A stretch of DNA of 64,000 bases from the NCBI RefSeq assembly GCF_035920445.1, contig NZ_CP109162.1, positions 7,564,001 to 7,628,000 of the forward strand. Reading direction: 5' to 3'. Shown here in pieces: positions 7,902 through 19,500 of this stretch. Position numbers and translations under genes: made by a program. A model generated the notes under the pieces. That model was given only the letters and a program-made list of their open reading frames with translations, did not search any database and was not told where the DNA came from. Numbering within the stretch: position 1 is the stretch's first letter; each line of letters opens with the position of its first letter. The stretch is from Nocardia sp. NBC_01730 (GTDB lineage: Bacteria; Actinomycetota; Actinomycetes; Mycobacteriales; Mycobacteriaceae).

Positions 7902-9134
7902 ATGAGCGTTGGTCAGGGTCGGCACGGATCGGCCGCACGTCGGTCGATACGGAGGATCGCGGGGCCATTGGTTGTGTTCGCCGTGGCCGCGCTGGCCTTG
8001 ACGGCGTGTTCGTCGTCGGGCGGTACGGAGACCGCGCAGGTCGCCATCGACCGCAACCCGATAACCGAGTTGATCAAGCCGAAGCTGTTGTCTCCGGTCA
8101 AGGATGGCGCCGTGGGGGTGTCGCCGGGCATGCCGATGGCATTCAAGGTCGAAGACGGCAAGTTCACCAACGTGACCTTGGTCAATGCGCAGAACAAGCC
8201 GGTGGGCGGCAAGCTGGCGGCCGATGGACGGTCCTGGGAGACCACCGAGGTGCTCGGCTATGGCAAGACCTACCGGCTGAAGGCTGACGCGATCGGCCTG
8301 GGCGGCGCGAACTCCACGATGCTGAGTTTCACCACGAGCTCGCCGGACAGTCAGACCAAGCCCTACCTGATCCCGGGTGAGGGCGAGGTGGTCGGCATCG
8401 GCCAGCCGGTGGCCATCCAGTTCGACGAGAACATCCCCGACCGCAGGGCCGCGCAGGCCGCGATAAAAGTCGCTACGGAGCCGCCCATGGAGGGTGCGTT
8501 CTACTGGGTGAACAACCGTGAGGTGCGCTGGCGGCCGGAGCATTTCTGGGCGCCGGGGACCAAGGTGACCATCGACGTGAACGTCTATGGGCGTGATCTC
8601 GGCGATGGTCTGTACGGCCAGGACAACATCCACTCCTTCTTCACCGTCGGCGACGCCGTGATCTTCACCGCGGACGACAACACCAAGCAGGTGACCGTCG
8701 AGCAGAACGGCCAGGTGATCCGCACCATGCCGACCTCGATGGGCAAGAGCAACACGCCCACCGACAACGGCATCTACATCGTCGCCGACCGGCATGAGCG
8801 GATCATCATGGATTCCTCGACCTACGGCGTGGCGGTCGGCTCGCCGGACGGATACAAGACGCCGGTGGACTACGCGACGCGCCTGTCCTACAGCGGAATC
8901 TTCTTCCATTCGGCGCCGTGGTCGGTCGGTCAGCAGGGCTACAGCAACACCAGCCACGGCTGCCTGAATCTCAGCCCGGCGAATGCGCAGTGGGTCTACC
9001 AAAATGCGAAGCGCGGTGACATCACGATTGTGAAGAACACCGTCGGCGGCACCTTGTCCGGTGTGGACGGCCTCGGCGACTGGAATATTCCGTGGCCGAC
9101 CTGGAAGGCGGGCAACGCGGACGACAACCGCTGA
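7902..9134 (+). CDS. L,D-transpeptidase lipoprotein, LdtB/LdtMt2 type
   Basis: A 410-residue peptidoglycan cross-linking enzyme that forms 3-3 bonds between meso-diaminopimelate residues. A signal peptide ends in a lipobox (ALTAC, Cys about residue 38), so it is membrane anchored outside. Two Ig-like domains (about residues 50-150 and 150-250) precede the YkuD catalytic domain. The active-site motif is SHGCLN with His352 and nucleophile Cys354; HSAPWS supplies the second conserved His. Architecture and position next to tRNA-Lys match LdtMt2/LdtB (Rv2518c). It is the classic carbapenem target. About 300 bp upstream holds only promoter sequence, including the palindrome GTGTTAACAC at 7695-7704. 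Confidence 0.92.
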   Translation: MSVGQGRHGSAARRSIRRIAGPLVVFAVAALALTACSSSGGTETAQVAIDRNPITELIKPKLLSPVKDGAVGVSPGMPMAFKVEDGKFTNVTLVNAQNKPVGGKLAADGRSWETTEVLGYGKTYRLKADAIGLGGANSTMLSFTTSSPDSQTKPYLIPGEGEVVGIGQPVAIQFDENIPDRRAAQAAIKVATEPPMEGAFYWVNNREVRWRPEHFWAPGTKVTIDVNVYGRDLGDGLYGQDNIHSFFTVGDAVIFTADDNTKQVTVEQNGQVIRTMPTSMGKSNTPTDNGIYIVADRHERIIMDSSTYGVAVGSPDGYKTPVDYATRLSYSGIFFHSAPWSVGQQGYSNTSHGCLNLSPANAQWVYQNAKRGDITIVKNTVGGTLSGVDGLGDWNIPWPTWKAGNADDNR

Positions 9135-9148
9135 AGCCGCACCGCGAG

Positions 9149-9189
9149 AACGCCGAACGGGCCACCGGTCTGGTGGCCCGTTCGGCGTT
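9149..9189 (+). terminator. Terminator of the L,D-transpeptidase gene
   Basis: An 18-bp perfect inverted repeat (9149-9166 with 9172-9189), 5-nt loop, ending in TTT, 15 bp after the stop codon. Confidence 0.8.
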
Positions 9190-9260
9190 TCGAGGTTACC
9201 GGCAGAGATCAGCTGAGGCTTCGGAGCTCGGGAAATTCTTGGCGAGTGCTGAGTAGCAGT

Positions 9261-9300
9261 GCGGCCCAGGCCGGGGATTCAAGTCCCTGGCCTGGGCCGC
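9261..9300 (-). terminator. Terminator after tRNA-His
   Basis: GCGGCCCAGGCC (9261-9272) pairs with GGCCTGGGCCGC (9289-9300). Its 16-nt loop can pair further (GGGA/TCCC). It begins 6 bp beyond the 3' end of the minus-strand tRNA-His. Confidence 0.7.
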
Positions 9301-9305
9301 ATTCG

Positions 9306-9379
9306 GGTGAGCGACGGGACTCGAACCCGCGACAGCCAGGATCACAACCTGGTGCTCTACCAACTGAACTACGCTCACC
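9306..9379 (-). tRNA. tRNA-His (GTG)
   Basis: Cloverleaf on the minus strand with acceptor GTGAGCG/CGCTCAC, discriminator C, an encoded extra 5' G (the G-1 typical of tRNA-His), D arm GTTC, anticodon GTG in TTGTGAT, and T arm GGTTCGAGTC. It lies directly downstream of orn, as hisT does in M. tuberculosis. Confidence 0.95.
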
Positions 9380-9433
9380 ATCGCCGGTGAACAACCGGCG
9401 CGGTAGATACTAGCGCGTCACCCCTTCCACTCC

Positions 9434-10078
9434 CTAATCGGTTTCCGGCGAGGCGTTGACCTGGGCCGATTCCACCTCGTTTCCGGCGATCTGGGCGGCG
9501 ACCGCGGCGATCTCGGCGGTGGAGGGGCCGGGCGGGGCGACGAACGCGGTGCGCCGGTAGTACTCCAGCTCGCGGATGGACTCCTTGATGTCGGCCAGCG
9601 CGCGATGGGTCAGGCCCTTCTCCGGCTGGCCGAAGTAGATCCGCGGGTACCAGCGGCGGCACAGCTCCTTGATCGAACTCACGTCGATCATCCGGTAGTG
9701 CAGGTGGGTGTCCAGCAGCGGCATGTCCCTGGCGATGAAGCCGCGGTCGGTGGCGATCGAATTACCGGCGAGCGGCACGGTGCGGGGGGCTGGGACGTAC
9801 TGGCGGATGTAGTCGAGCACCCGCTGTTCGGCCTCGGCGATGGTCACGGTGGAGCGGCGGACCTCGTCGGTCAGGCCGGAACGCGCGTGCATATCCGCGA
9901 CCACCGCGGGCATCGCGGCGAGAGCCTGGTCGTCGGCGTGGATGACGATATCCACGCCCTCGCCGAGGATATTGAGATCGCTGTCGGTCACGAGCGCGGC
10001 CACCTCGATCAGCTTGTCGCTGTCCAGGCGCAGGCCGGTCATCTCGCAATCCATCCACACCACATATTTGTCGGACAC
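9434..10078 (-). CDS. orn: Oligoribonuclease
   Basis: A DEDDh 3'-5' exonuclease that degrades RNA dinucleotides and clears pGpG and similar products of cyclic dinucleotide breakdown. The Exo I motif is [10 protein letters not shown] (Asp and Glu), Exo II is [11 protein letters not shown], and Exo III is [11 protein letters not shown] (His, Asp). Length 214 residues is typical, with an actinobacterial C-terminal extension of about 25 residues. The GTG start has TAATGT 7 nt upstream and no ribosome binding site, so it is probably leaderless. Next to tRNA-His and divergent from the HerA-like ATPase gene, as in mycobacteria. Confidence 0.95.
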   Translation of the reverse strand: MSDKYVVWMDCEMTGLRLDSDKLIEVAALVTDSDLNILGEGVDIVIHADDQALAAMPAVVADMHARSGLTDEVRRSTVTIAEAEQRVLDYIRQYVPAPRTVPLAGNSIATDRGFIARDMPLLDTHLHYRMIDVSSIKELCRRWYPRIYFGQPEKGLTHRALADIKESIRELEYYRRTAFVAPPGPSTAEIAAVAAQIAGNEVESAQVNASPETD

Positions 10079-10328
10079 TCGAGCAACATTAGCCGGGTCG
10101 GACCGCGGGGCCTTCGGGACGGGGCGTTCGGCCGCCGACTCGGTGCCGTGAACGGTCGGCGTTCAACGCCAGCCGACGCCGATACGGCACAGCAAACAAT
10201 GAATTGTTACGAGCCTGTGAATATGACCAGCGTGGATACAGTTTCTCGCAGATCGGCGGATGCGTTTTCGGTACGACAGCAAATACTGGGTAAAGCAGTC
10301 GGAGTCAGACCGAGACGGAGGACGTGCG

Positions 10329-12089
10329 ATGACCACCCCCCAGGAGAAGGCGGCCGCGGCGCGGCAGGCGGCGCAGGAGGCGGCGCGGGCCGCGGCCGAG
10401 GCGGAGGCCGCCGTGGAGGCCGCGGAGCGCGAACTGGCCGAGCAGGAAGCGGCCGCTGCGGGTGCGATCGGTGCGGACCCGGTGACGGCGCCGGAGAATG
10501 CCGGGGCGAAGGCGGATCGGACCGCGCAGCGAACGAATGCCGATGCCGTGCCGAAGGAAGCCCCCGCTCCGTCAGGCGCCGCCGAGGAGATCGCCGCGGG
10601 ATACGCGTTCGAGGGCGCGGCACTGGAGCTGGGCACCGTTGTGGTCGATGGGACCGTGGATCCCGCTGCGCACATCCGGATTCCGCTGCGGACGATGAAC
10701 CGGCACGGCCTGGTCGCGGGGGCGACCGGCACCGGAAAGACGAAGACGCTGCAGGGCATCGCCGAACAGCTCTCGGGCGCCGGTGTCCCCGTGGTGCTTG
10801 CCGACATCAAGGGTGACCTGTCGGGACTGAGCCGGCCAGGGCAGACCGACGACAGAACCAGCGCGCGCGCCGCGGAGACCGGTGCCGAGGAGTGGGCGCC
10901 GACCGGGTTCCCGACCGAGTTCGTCTCGCTGGGCACCACCGGAATCGGCGTGCCGATCCGCGCGACCATCACCTCGTTCGGGCCGGTGCTGCTCAGCAAG
11001 GTGCTCGAGCTCAACGAGACGCAGGAGTCGACCCTCGGTCTGATCTTCCACTGGGCGGACAAGAACGGCCTCGCGCTGCTGGACCTGAAGGATCTGCGCG
11101 CCGTGATCACCCATCTCACCAGCCCCGACGGAAAGGCGGACCTGAAGGGCATCGGCGGCGTTTCCGCGGCCACCGCGGGCGTGATCCTGCGGGCCATGGT
11201 GAACCTGGAGGCCGATGGCGGCGACACATTCTTCGGTGAGCCGGAACTGGATCCGGCGGACCTGGTGCGGGTCGCGGGCGGGCAGGGCATTATCACGTTG
11301 TTCGAGCTGGGTGCGCAGGCGGCGCGGCCGGTGCTGTTCTCCACCTTCCTGATGTGGGTGCTCGCCGACCTGTTCCAGACGCTGCCCGAGGTCGGTGATG
11401 TGGACAAGCCCAAGTTGGTCTTCATCTTCGATGAGGCTCACGTCCTTTTCTCCGACGCCTCGAAGGCGTTCCTGGATCAGGTGGAGCAGACCGTCAAGCT
11501 GATCCGGTCCAAGGGCGTCGGCGTGTTCTTCTGCACCCAGCTGCCCATCGACATCCCGAATCAGGTGCTGTCCCAACTGGGTGCGCGCATCCAGCACGCG
11601 CTGCGCGCGTTCACCCCGGACGACCAGAGGGCGCTGTCGAAGACGGTGCGCACCTACCCCAGGACCAGCAGCTACGACCTGGAGAACGCGCTCACCTCGC
11701 TGGGCACCGGTGAGGCGATCGTGACGGTGCTTTCGGAGCAAGGCGCGCCGACTCCGGTGGCCTGGACCAGGATTCAGCCACCGCGTTCGCTGATGGACGC
11801 CATCGGAGCGGACGCGATCAAGTCACACGCGCTGACCAGCGCGCTCGCCGCGAAGTACGGGCAGACCGTCGACCGGGAGTCGGCCTACGAGCTGCTTGCC
11901 GCGAAAGTCGCTGCGGCGGAGCAAGATCCGAAAACCGTGCGGACTCCGGGCCGCGCCGCGACGCGCGCGGAGAAGTCGACCGCCGAGCGCATCATGGAGA
12001 ATCCCGCGGTGAAGGGATTCCTGCGGTCGGCGGCCGCCGCGGCGGGTCGTGAGATCAGCCGCAGCCTCTTCGGCACCCGCCGCCGCTGA
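10329..12089 (+). CDS. HerA-like ATPase, DUF853
   Basis: A 586-residue FtsK/HerA-superfamily ATPase. The first 75 residues are an Ala/Glu-rich coiled coil. The ATPase core has Walker A GATGTGKTKTL (about residues 131-141) and Walker B LVFIFDEAH (about residue 366), followed by the arginine-finger region KGVGVFFCTQ. DUF853 proteins (YjgR-like, mycobacterial Rv2510c) are hexameric DNA-translocase relatives with no proven substrate. The ATG has GGAGG 8 nt upstream. The 250-bp gap from orn holds the divergent promoters. Confidence 0.88.
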   Translation: MTTPQEKAAAARQAAQEAARAAAEAEAAVEAAERELAEQEAAAAGAIGADPVTAPENAGAKADRTAQRTNADAVPKEAPAPSGAAEEIAAGYAFEGAALELGTVVVDGTVDPAAHIRIPLRTMNRHGLVAGATGTGKTKTLQGIAEQLSGAGVPVVLADIKGDLSGLSRPGQTDDRTSARAAETGAEEWAPTGFPTEFVSLGTTGIGVPIRATITSFGPVLLSKVLELNETQESTLGLIFHWADKNGLALLDLKDLRAVITHLTSPDGKADLKGIGGVSAATAGVILRAMVNLEADGGDTFFGEPELDPADLVRVAGGQGIITLFELGAQAARPVLFSTFLMWVLADLFQTLPEVGDVDKPKLVFIFDEAHVLFSDASKAFLDQVEQTVKLIRSKGVGVFFCTQLPIDIPNQVLSQLGARIQHALRAFTPDDQRALSKTVRTYPRTSSYDLENALTSLGTGEAIVTVLSEQGAPTPVAWTRIQPPRSLMDAIGADAIKSHALTSALAAKYGQTVDRESAYELLAAKVAAAEQDPKTVRTPGRAATRAEKSTAERIMENPAVKGFLRSAAAAAGREISRSLFGTRRR

Positions 12090-12138
12090 GTACCGCAGAC
12101 GGCCGGACACCGGATCCCGGGCGCCGTGTCTGCCCGGA

Positions 12139-13482
12139 TCAGCGCCCGATGTCTCGGGCGAGCAGATCCGCGGTGGTCTCGCGGCGCACCAGCTCGCGGG
12201 CACGGCCGTCGCGCACCGCGATGATCGGCGGGCGCCCGACGTTGTTGTAGGACGAGGCCAGGCTGTGGTGATAGGCGCCGGTGCAGGGCACCGCGAGCAC
12301 TTCGCCTGGCCTCAGGTCGGCAGGCAGCCGTACGTCGGCGGCGAGGATGTCGCCCGCCTCGCAGTGGCGACCGGCGACCGTCGCGGTCATGTGCGGACCG
12401 CACGGATGGCGGTTGGCCACCACCACCTCGTACCGGGCGCCATATAGCGCGACGCGCGGGTTGTCGCTCATGCCACCGTCCACCGTGACGTAGGTGCGCC
12501 CCCCGTCGATGTGCTTGACCGAGAGCACTCGGTACAGGGTCACGCCCGCCCTCGCCACGATGGCCCGGCCCGGTTCCAATGCGAACACGGGTCGCGGGAA
12601 GTGGTGGCGCGCGCAGGCGGCGTCGAGGGCGTCCTCGATGATGTCGGCGAGTTCGGACAGGTTCATCTCGGCGTCGCCGCTGCAATAGGCCACCGCGTGC
12701 CCGCCGCCGAGGTCGAGTTCGGTAAGGATCACGCCGTGGTTCCGCCGGGCCCGCGCCATCTCGGCGACCATGCGCCGCGCGGCCTCGCCGTAGTGATCCG
12801 GGTCGTAGATCTGCGAGCCAAGATGGCAGTGGAAGCCGATCAGCGTCAGGTTGGGCTGGCGCATGATCCGGTCGATCGCCTCCGCGGCCATGTCGCTACC
12901 GATCGGGAAGCCGAACTTCTGGTCGAACACACCGGTGCGCACCGCGGGATGCCCGTGCACGTCGATGCCGGGGGACAGGCGCAGCAGCACCCGTTGTGGC
13001 GTGGTCGCGAGCGCCGCGAGCAGGGTGATTTCGGTGAGTGAGTCGACAACGATCCGGCCGACTCCGGCGCGCACCGCCATCTCCAGCTCGTCGAAGGACT
13101 TTCCGTTGCCGTGCAACACGATTCGATCCGGATGCACCCCGGCGGCGAGCGCGACGGCAAGCTCGCCCGCCGAGCACACGTCGACCGAAAGTCCTTCCTG
13201 GGTAACCCATTCCGCTACCGCACGGATCATCAGCGCCTTGCCCGCGTAGATGATCTCGGCCTCGGGGAAGGCTTTGCGGTAGGCCCGGCAGCGGGACCTG
13301 ACCTCCTCCTCGTCGAGGACGTAGGTGGCGGTGCCGTACTGATCGGCGATGTCGGCGAGGGCCACCCCGCCGAGGGTGATCCTGCCGTCGCCGTCATAGT
13401 GCGTGTCCCGCGGCCAGACCGCGGAATCGAGGCGCGAAGGCATTCCGGACCGCAAAGATGGGAAGATATCGAGCAGTGTCAC
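12139..13482 (-). CDS. lysA: Diaminopimelate decarboxylase LysA
   Basis: A PLP fold-III enzyme converting meso-diaminopimelate to L-lysine and CO2. The cofactor lysine is in YAGKALM (Lys82); HGNGKS, GFHCHLGSQI, LDLGGGHAVAY and EPGRAIVA are the PLP-phosphate and substrate motifs. The partner-active-site segment near the C-terminus, PCTGAYHHSLAS, carries the usual Tyr. The 447-residue length is normal. The GTG was chosen because AGGAG lies 7 nt upstream. It stands alone here, not with thrA/argS, so another lysA copy may exist in the genome (inference). Confidence 0.88.
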   Translation of the reverse strand: MTLLDIFPSLRSGMPSRLDSAVWPRDTHYDGDGRITLGGVALADIADQYGTATYVLDEEEVRSRCRAYRKAFPEAEIIYAGKALMIRAVAEWVTQEGLSVDVCSAGELAVALAAGVHPDRIVLHGNGKSFDELEMAVRAGVGRIVVDSLTEITLLAALATTPQRVLLRLSPGIDVHGHPAVRTGVFDQKFGFPIGSDMAAEAIDRIMRQPNLTLIGFHCHLGSQIYDPDHYGEAARRMVAEMARARRNHGVILTELDLGGGHAVAYCSGDAEMNLSELADIIEDALDAACARHHFPRPVFALEPGRAIVARAGVTLYRVLSVKHIDGGRTYVTVDGGMSDNPRVALYGARYEVVVANRHPCGPHMTATVAGRHCEAGDILAADVRLPADLRPGEVLAVPCTGAYHHSLASSYNNVGRPPIIAVRDGRARELVRRETTADLLARDIGR

Positions 13483-13635
13483 GGTGTTCTCCTGGTTTGC
13501 CCCGCTTTCTCTCAGTGCGGGGTCGATGCCAGGATTACGCCGGGTGACAGGGCTGTGGGCTGGTCTTTTGCGCATCCTTGACCACCGTCGTGTGGTTCTT
13601 GACAGGTTGCTGACGCGGACCGTGACGGAGGTCTC

Positions 13636-14451
13636 TCAGCCGCCGAGCTTCCGGTAAAATGCGCCCGCGATGGGTGCGGTGAACGCGCGCGGGGCGTATT
13701 GGCCTGCGACGCTCATCCCTTTGCTGATCAGGCCGGGAACCACCCGCATCTTGTTGCGGGCCAGGGCGTCGATGGACACCTTGGCGGTGTATTCCGAAGA
13801 GACCCACATGAAGTCGGGCACGATGCGGTCCACGATCGAGGCGTCCGTGGGATCGGGGGTCTCGGTGCGGACCGGGCCCGGGGCGAGCAAGGTGACGTGC
13901 ACCCCGGAGTCTTTCAGCTCGCCGCGCAGCGACTCGGAGAAGGTGTTGGCGAACGCCTTGCTCGCGGCGTAGGTGGCGTTGTTCGGGATCGGCATATTGC
14001 CCGCCGCCGAGCCGCTGATCAGGATGCCGCCGCCACCGCGGGCGATCATGCCCGGCAGCACGGCAAGCGTCAGATCGTGCACCGCGACGGCATTGAGCTC
14101 CATCTGGGCGCGCTCATAGGCCGGATCGAGTTCGGCGACCGCGCCGAAGGTCGCGATCCCCGCGTTGTTGCACAGAATGGCGATGTCGCGGGCGGCCAAC
14201 TCCTCGACCAAGTCGTCGCGCTGGGTGCGATCGGCCAGGTCGACCGCGCGCACCTCGGCAGCGATGCCGTGCGCGAGCGTCAGCCGCTGCGCGAGTTCGG
14301 TGAGCAGCTCATCGCGGCGGGCGACCAGGATCAGCGAGTAGCCGCGGGCGGCGAGTTCGGCGGCCAACGCGGTGCCGATGCCGGAGGAGGCGCCGGTGAC
14401 GACCGCGCGGTTCTCGGAGGTGGGAGAGGGCAGGCTCACCTGGTGCAGCAT
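13636..14451 (-). CDS. cmrA: Short-chain dehydrogenase, mycolate reductase CmrA type
   Basis: A 271-residue NADPH-dependent SDR. The Rossmann glycine motif is TGASSGIG, NNAG is present, and the catalytic Tyr161/Lys165 lie in TYAASK, with Ser in ILISGSAAGN. The sequence closely resembles my recollection of Rv2509 (CmrA), including LAVLPGMI and NKMRVVPGL near the C-terminus. CmrA reduces the 3-oxo intermediate left by the mycolate condensation enzyme to the mature 3-hydroxy mycolate. Its position beside the orn/DUF853 pair supports the call. An alternative GTG start lies 12 nt downstream. Confidence 0.85.
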   Translation of the reverse strand: MLHQVSLPSPTSENRAVVTGASSGIGTALAAELAARGYSLILVARRDELLTELAQRLTLAHGIAAEVRAVDLADRTQRDDLVEELAARDIAILCNNAGIATFGAVAELDPAYERAQMELNAVAVHDLTLAVLPGMIARGGGGILISGSAAGNMPIPNNATYAASKAFANTFSESLRGELKDSGVHVTLLAPGPVRTETPDPTDASIVDRIVPDFMWVSSEYTAKVSIDALARNKMRVVPGLISKGMSVAGQYAPRAFTAPIAGAFYRKLGG

Positions 14452-14565
14452 AGAGGGCGCAGCCGGACGGATGACACTGTGCGTGAAACGAATGATGTCG
14501 CGCCGTCGTGTGAACGTGACAGCGCCCGGGCGTCGACGATGTCGACCGGCTGCCGGAGGTGCCGG

Positions 14566-17174
<2,609 letters not shown>

Positions 17175-17202
17175 GCGGTCAGGGTAGACGGTACATTCGG
17201 TA

Positions 17203-17222
17203 CTATGCAACTGGGTGCATAG
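17203..17222. promoter_or_regulatory. Operator-like palindrome upstream of padR-fadH
   Basis: CTATGCA-ACTGGG-TGCATAG is a perfect 7-bp inverted repeat with 6-bp spacer, 29 bp upstream of the PadR start codon. It contains the ATGCA/TGCAT half-sites typical of PadR operators. Confidence 0.6.
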
Positions 17223-17312
17223 CTGATCCGCAGTGCTTTTCGAGCCGTGCCGCCCGGACGGGCGTGCACGAGTGGCCCCCGTGCGCGGGTGTCGGCGGAT
17301 AGGCTGCGCGGC

Positions 17313-18686
17313 ATGACCGAGGTGAACGCGCGGGCGACGGTTGGGCAGGCCGCCGGGCGCGGGCAAGTGGTGGCGTGGGGGTTCTGGGACTGGGGGTCTT
17401 CGGCGTTCAACGCCGTCATCCTCACCTTTGTGTTCTCGGTGTATCTGACCGACAAGGTCGGTGACGATCTGCCTGGCAAGGTCTCCGCCAGCGCGTGGTT
17501 GGGCTGGACGCTCGGGATCGCCGGACTCGTCGTGGCACTGACCGCGCCGGTCAGCGGCCAGCGCTTCGACGCGTCGGCGAAACGCAAACGCTCCCTCGGC
17601 ATGCTGACCGCGCTGACGATCGCCGCGATGACGCTGATGTTCTTCGTGCACGACGACTACCACGACCTGTGGCTCGGACTCGTGCTGCTCGCCGTCGGCT
17701 CGGCCTTCTTCGAGCTGGCCAACGTGCCTTACAACGCGATGCTGCGGCAGGTGTCCACCCCTGCCACGGTCGGCCGCGTCTCCGGATTCGGCTGGGCGAT
17801 GGGCTATTTCGGCGGCATCTTCCTTCTGCTGATCTGCTACTTCGGTTTCATCTCCGGCGAAGGCGACAATCGCGGACTGCTCGGGATACCCACCGACGAA
17901 GGGCTGAACATCCGCCTCGTCGCTGTGCTCGCCGCCGTGTGGTTTGCCACCTTCGCGCTCCCGGTCCTGTTCGCGGTGCCCGAAATGCCGCACACGGACG
18001 CCGATCCAGGGGCGGCGAGCGCCGGGTTCCTCGGGTCGTATCGAGTGCTCTGGCGGGATCTGCGTGAGCTATGGCGTGTCGATCGCCGCACGGTGGGTTT
18101 TCTGGTGGCCAGCGCCGTGTTCCGCGACGGGCTCGCCGGCGTGTTCACCTTCGGGGCGGTGCTCGCCGTGCGGGTCTACGGGATCGCCGATTCGGATGTG
18201 CTGCTGTTCGGCATCGCCGCCAATGTCGTTGCGGCGCTGGGCGCGATCGTCGCGGGCCGGTTCGACGATCGGGGTGGGCCGAAGATCGTCATCATGGTGT
18301 CCATCGCCGCCATGCTGGTGTGCGGGCTCGCGTTGATCGTGGTGTCCGGCCCGCTGATGTTCTGGATCTTCGGGCTGCTGCTCACCGCCTTCGTCGGCCC
18401 GGCGCAGGCGGCGGCGCGCTCCTTCCTCACCCGCCTGGCTCCACCTGGACGCGAGGGTCAGCTCTTCGGCCTGTACACGACTACGGGACGTGCCGTGTCC
18501 TTCCTCGCCCCAAGCCTTTTCGGCCTGTTCGTCTGGTTGTTCGATGCCGATCGCGCGGGCATCGCCGGTCTGCTCGTCGTGCTCGCGATCGGACTAGCGG
18601 TGCTGCTTCCGGTGCGGTCGCCGGACCCGGTCGCGGCGGAGAAGGGGATCGACCCGGCGCCGGGCGAGTCCGGGCTCGGCGGCTGA
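17313..18686 (+). CDS. MFS transporter, UMF1/Atg22-like
   Basis: A 457-residue inner-membrane protein with about 12 transmembrane helices. The N-terminal motif GFWDWGSSAFNAVILTFVFS and the Asn/Pro motif FELANVPYNAMLRQ are hallmarks of the UMF1 family, relatives of the yeast vacuolar effluxer Atg22. The substrate is unknown. The ATG is preceded by TAGGCTGCGCGGC, identical to the 13 bases before acpS, and has no Shine-Dalgarno sequence, so it may be leaderless. Divergent from the PadR gene. Confidence 0.85.
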   Translation: MTEVNARATVGQAAGRGQVVAWGFWDWGSSAFNAVILTFVFSVYLTDKVGDDLPGKVSASAWLGWTLGIAGLVVALTAPVSGQRFDASAKRKRSLGMLTALTIAAMTLMFFVHDDYHDLWLGLVLLAVGSAFFELANVPYNAMLRQVSTPATVGRVSGFGWAMGYFGGIFLLLICYFGFISGEGDNRGLLGIPTDEGLNIRLVAVLAAVWFATFALPVLFAVPEMPHTDADPGAASAGFLGSYRVLWRDLRELWRVDRRTVGFLVASAVFRDGLAGVFTFGAVLAVRVYGIADSDVLLFGIAANVVAALGAIVAGRFDDRGGPKIVIMVSIAAMLVCGLALIVVSGPLMFWIFGLLLTAFVGPAQAAARSFLTRLAPPGREGQLFGLYTTTGRAVSFLAPSLFGLFVWLFDADRAGIAGLLVVLAIGLAVLLPVRSPDPVAAEKGIDPAPGESGLGG

Positions 18687-18708
18687 CGTTTCCTGTGCGC
18701 GTGCCGAC

Positions 18709-19329
18709 TCACCGCTGTTTCGGCGGCCGCCACGCGCCCATGCCGAGTGCGATCAGCCGCATCTGCTGCACGGTGCGGTCGATAATCACACTCTCCTCGC
18801 GGGGTGTGGCCGACACGTAGTCGGCGATCCCGTCGGTGACCGTCGCGACCATCAGGTCGGCGGCGATCTCCAGATCGTGGGGGGGCCAGGAATCCAGGGC
18901 ACTGATCCGGGAGAGGTCGGCGACGAGTTCCCGCACGATCAGCCGCAGCTCCAGCGCGATCGCCTTGCGCAGCGCCGCGGAGCCGCCGTGCCGCTCCCGG
19001 GTGAGGAAGCCGAACAGTTCACGCTTGGGGCCGACCTGCTCGAACACGAAGCGCACCGTGTCCGACAGGCTCGCGTCGGAGTTGCGGCGCACTTCGCGCA
19101 GCGCGAGACGCAGTGCGGTGACACCGTCGTCGACCAGCGTCGCGCCCAAGTCGTCCAGCGACGCGAAGTGCCGGTAGAAGGCGGTGGGCACGATGCCTGC
19201 CGAGCGGGCGATCTCGCGCAGGCTGAGCGCGGCGAAACCGCGGTCGGCGGCCAGCGCCAGGGTGCCGTCCAGGAGTGCCTGCCTGGTCCGCTCCTTGCGC
19301 TCGCCTCGGGTCGCTGCCTGCTCGCTCAT
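18709..19329 (-). CDS. TetR-family regulator beside a desaturase operon
   Basis: A TetR repressor of about 206 residues with the HTH SLREIARSAGIVPTAFYRHFASL. The C-terminal half has the features of acyl-chain-responsive TetRs. It is divergent from a ferredoxin reductase/fatty acid desaturase pair, the arrangement of the DesT-like systems that sense acyl-CoA saturation; regulation of that operon is inferred. In-frame ATGs at 19341 and 19356 are possible alternative starts; none has a strong ribosome binding site. Confidence 0.85.
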   Translation of the reverse strand: MSEQAATRGERKERTRQALLDGTLALAADRGFAALSLREIARSAGIVPTAFYRHFASLDDLGATLVDDGVTALRLALREVRRNSDASLSDTVRFVFEQVGPKRELFGFLTRERHGGSAALRKAIALELRLIVRELVADLSRISALDSWPPHDLEIAADLMVATVTDGIADYVSATPREESVIIDRTVQQMRLIALGMGAWRPPKQR

Positions 19330-19399
19330 CACGGTGAGCATACATCCGTTCACCATTTGAACTATCCCAAGCTGTCGTTCGGGTCACATGTTTTGCCGG

Positions 19400-19453
19400 T
19401 TGACACCTGCCCCCTGTTGTCGGTCACACTAGTTGAGTGTACATACGTGCACT
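19400..19453 (+). promoter_or_regulatory. Promoter and operator of the desaturase operon
   Basis: TTGACA at 19400-19405 is a consensus -35 box. An 18-bp imperfect palindrome, AGTGTACATACGTGCACT at 19436-19453 (7 of 9 base pairs match), overlaps the expected start-site region and is the likely TetR operator. No matching -10 box is clear. Confidence 0.45.
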
Positions 19454-19500
19454 GAAATATGAGTCGCACGTCGTCAGCAGACAAGAGGCATGGAGAACGA

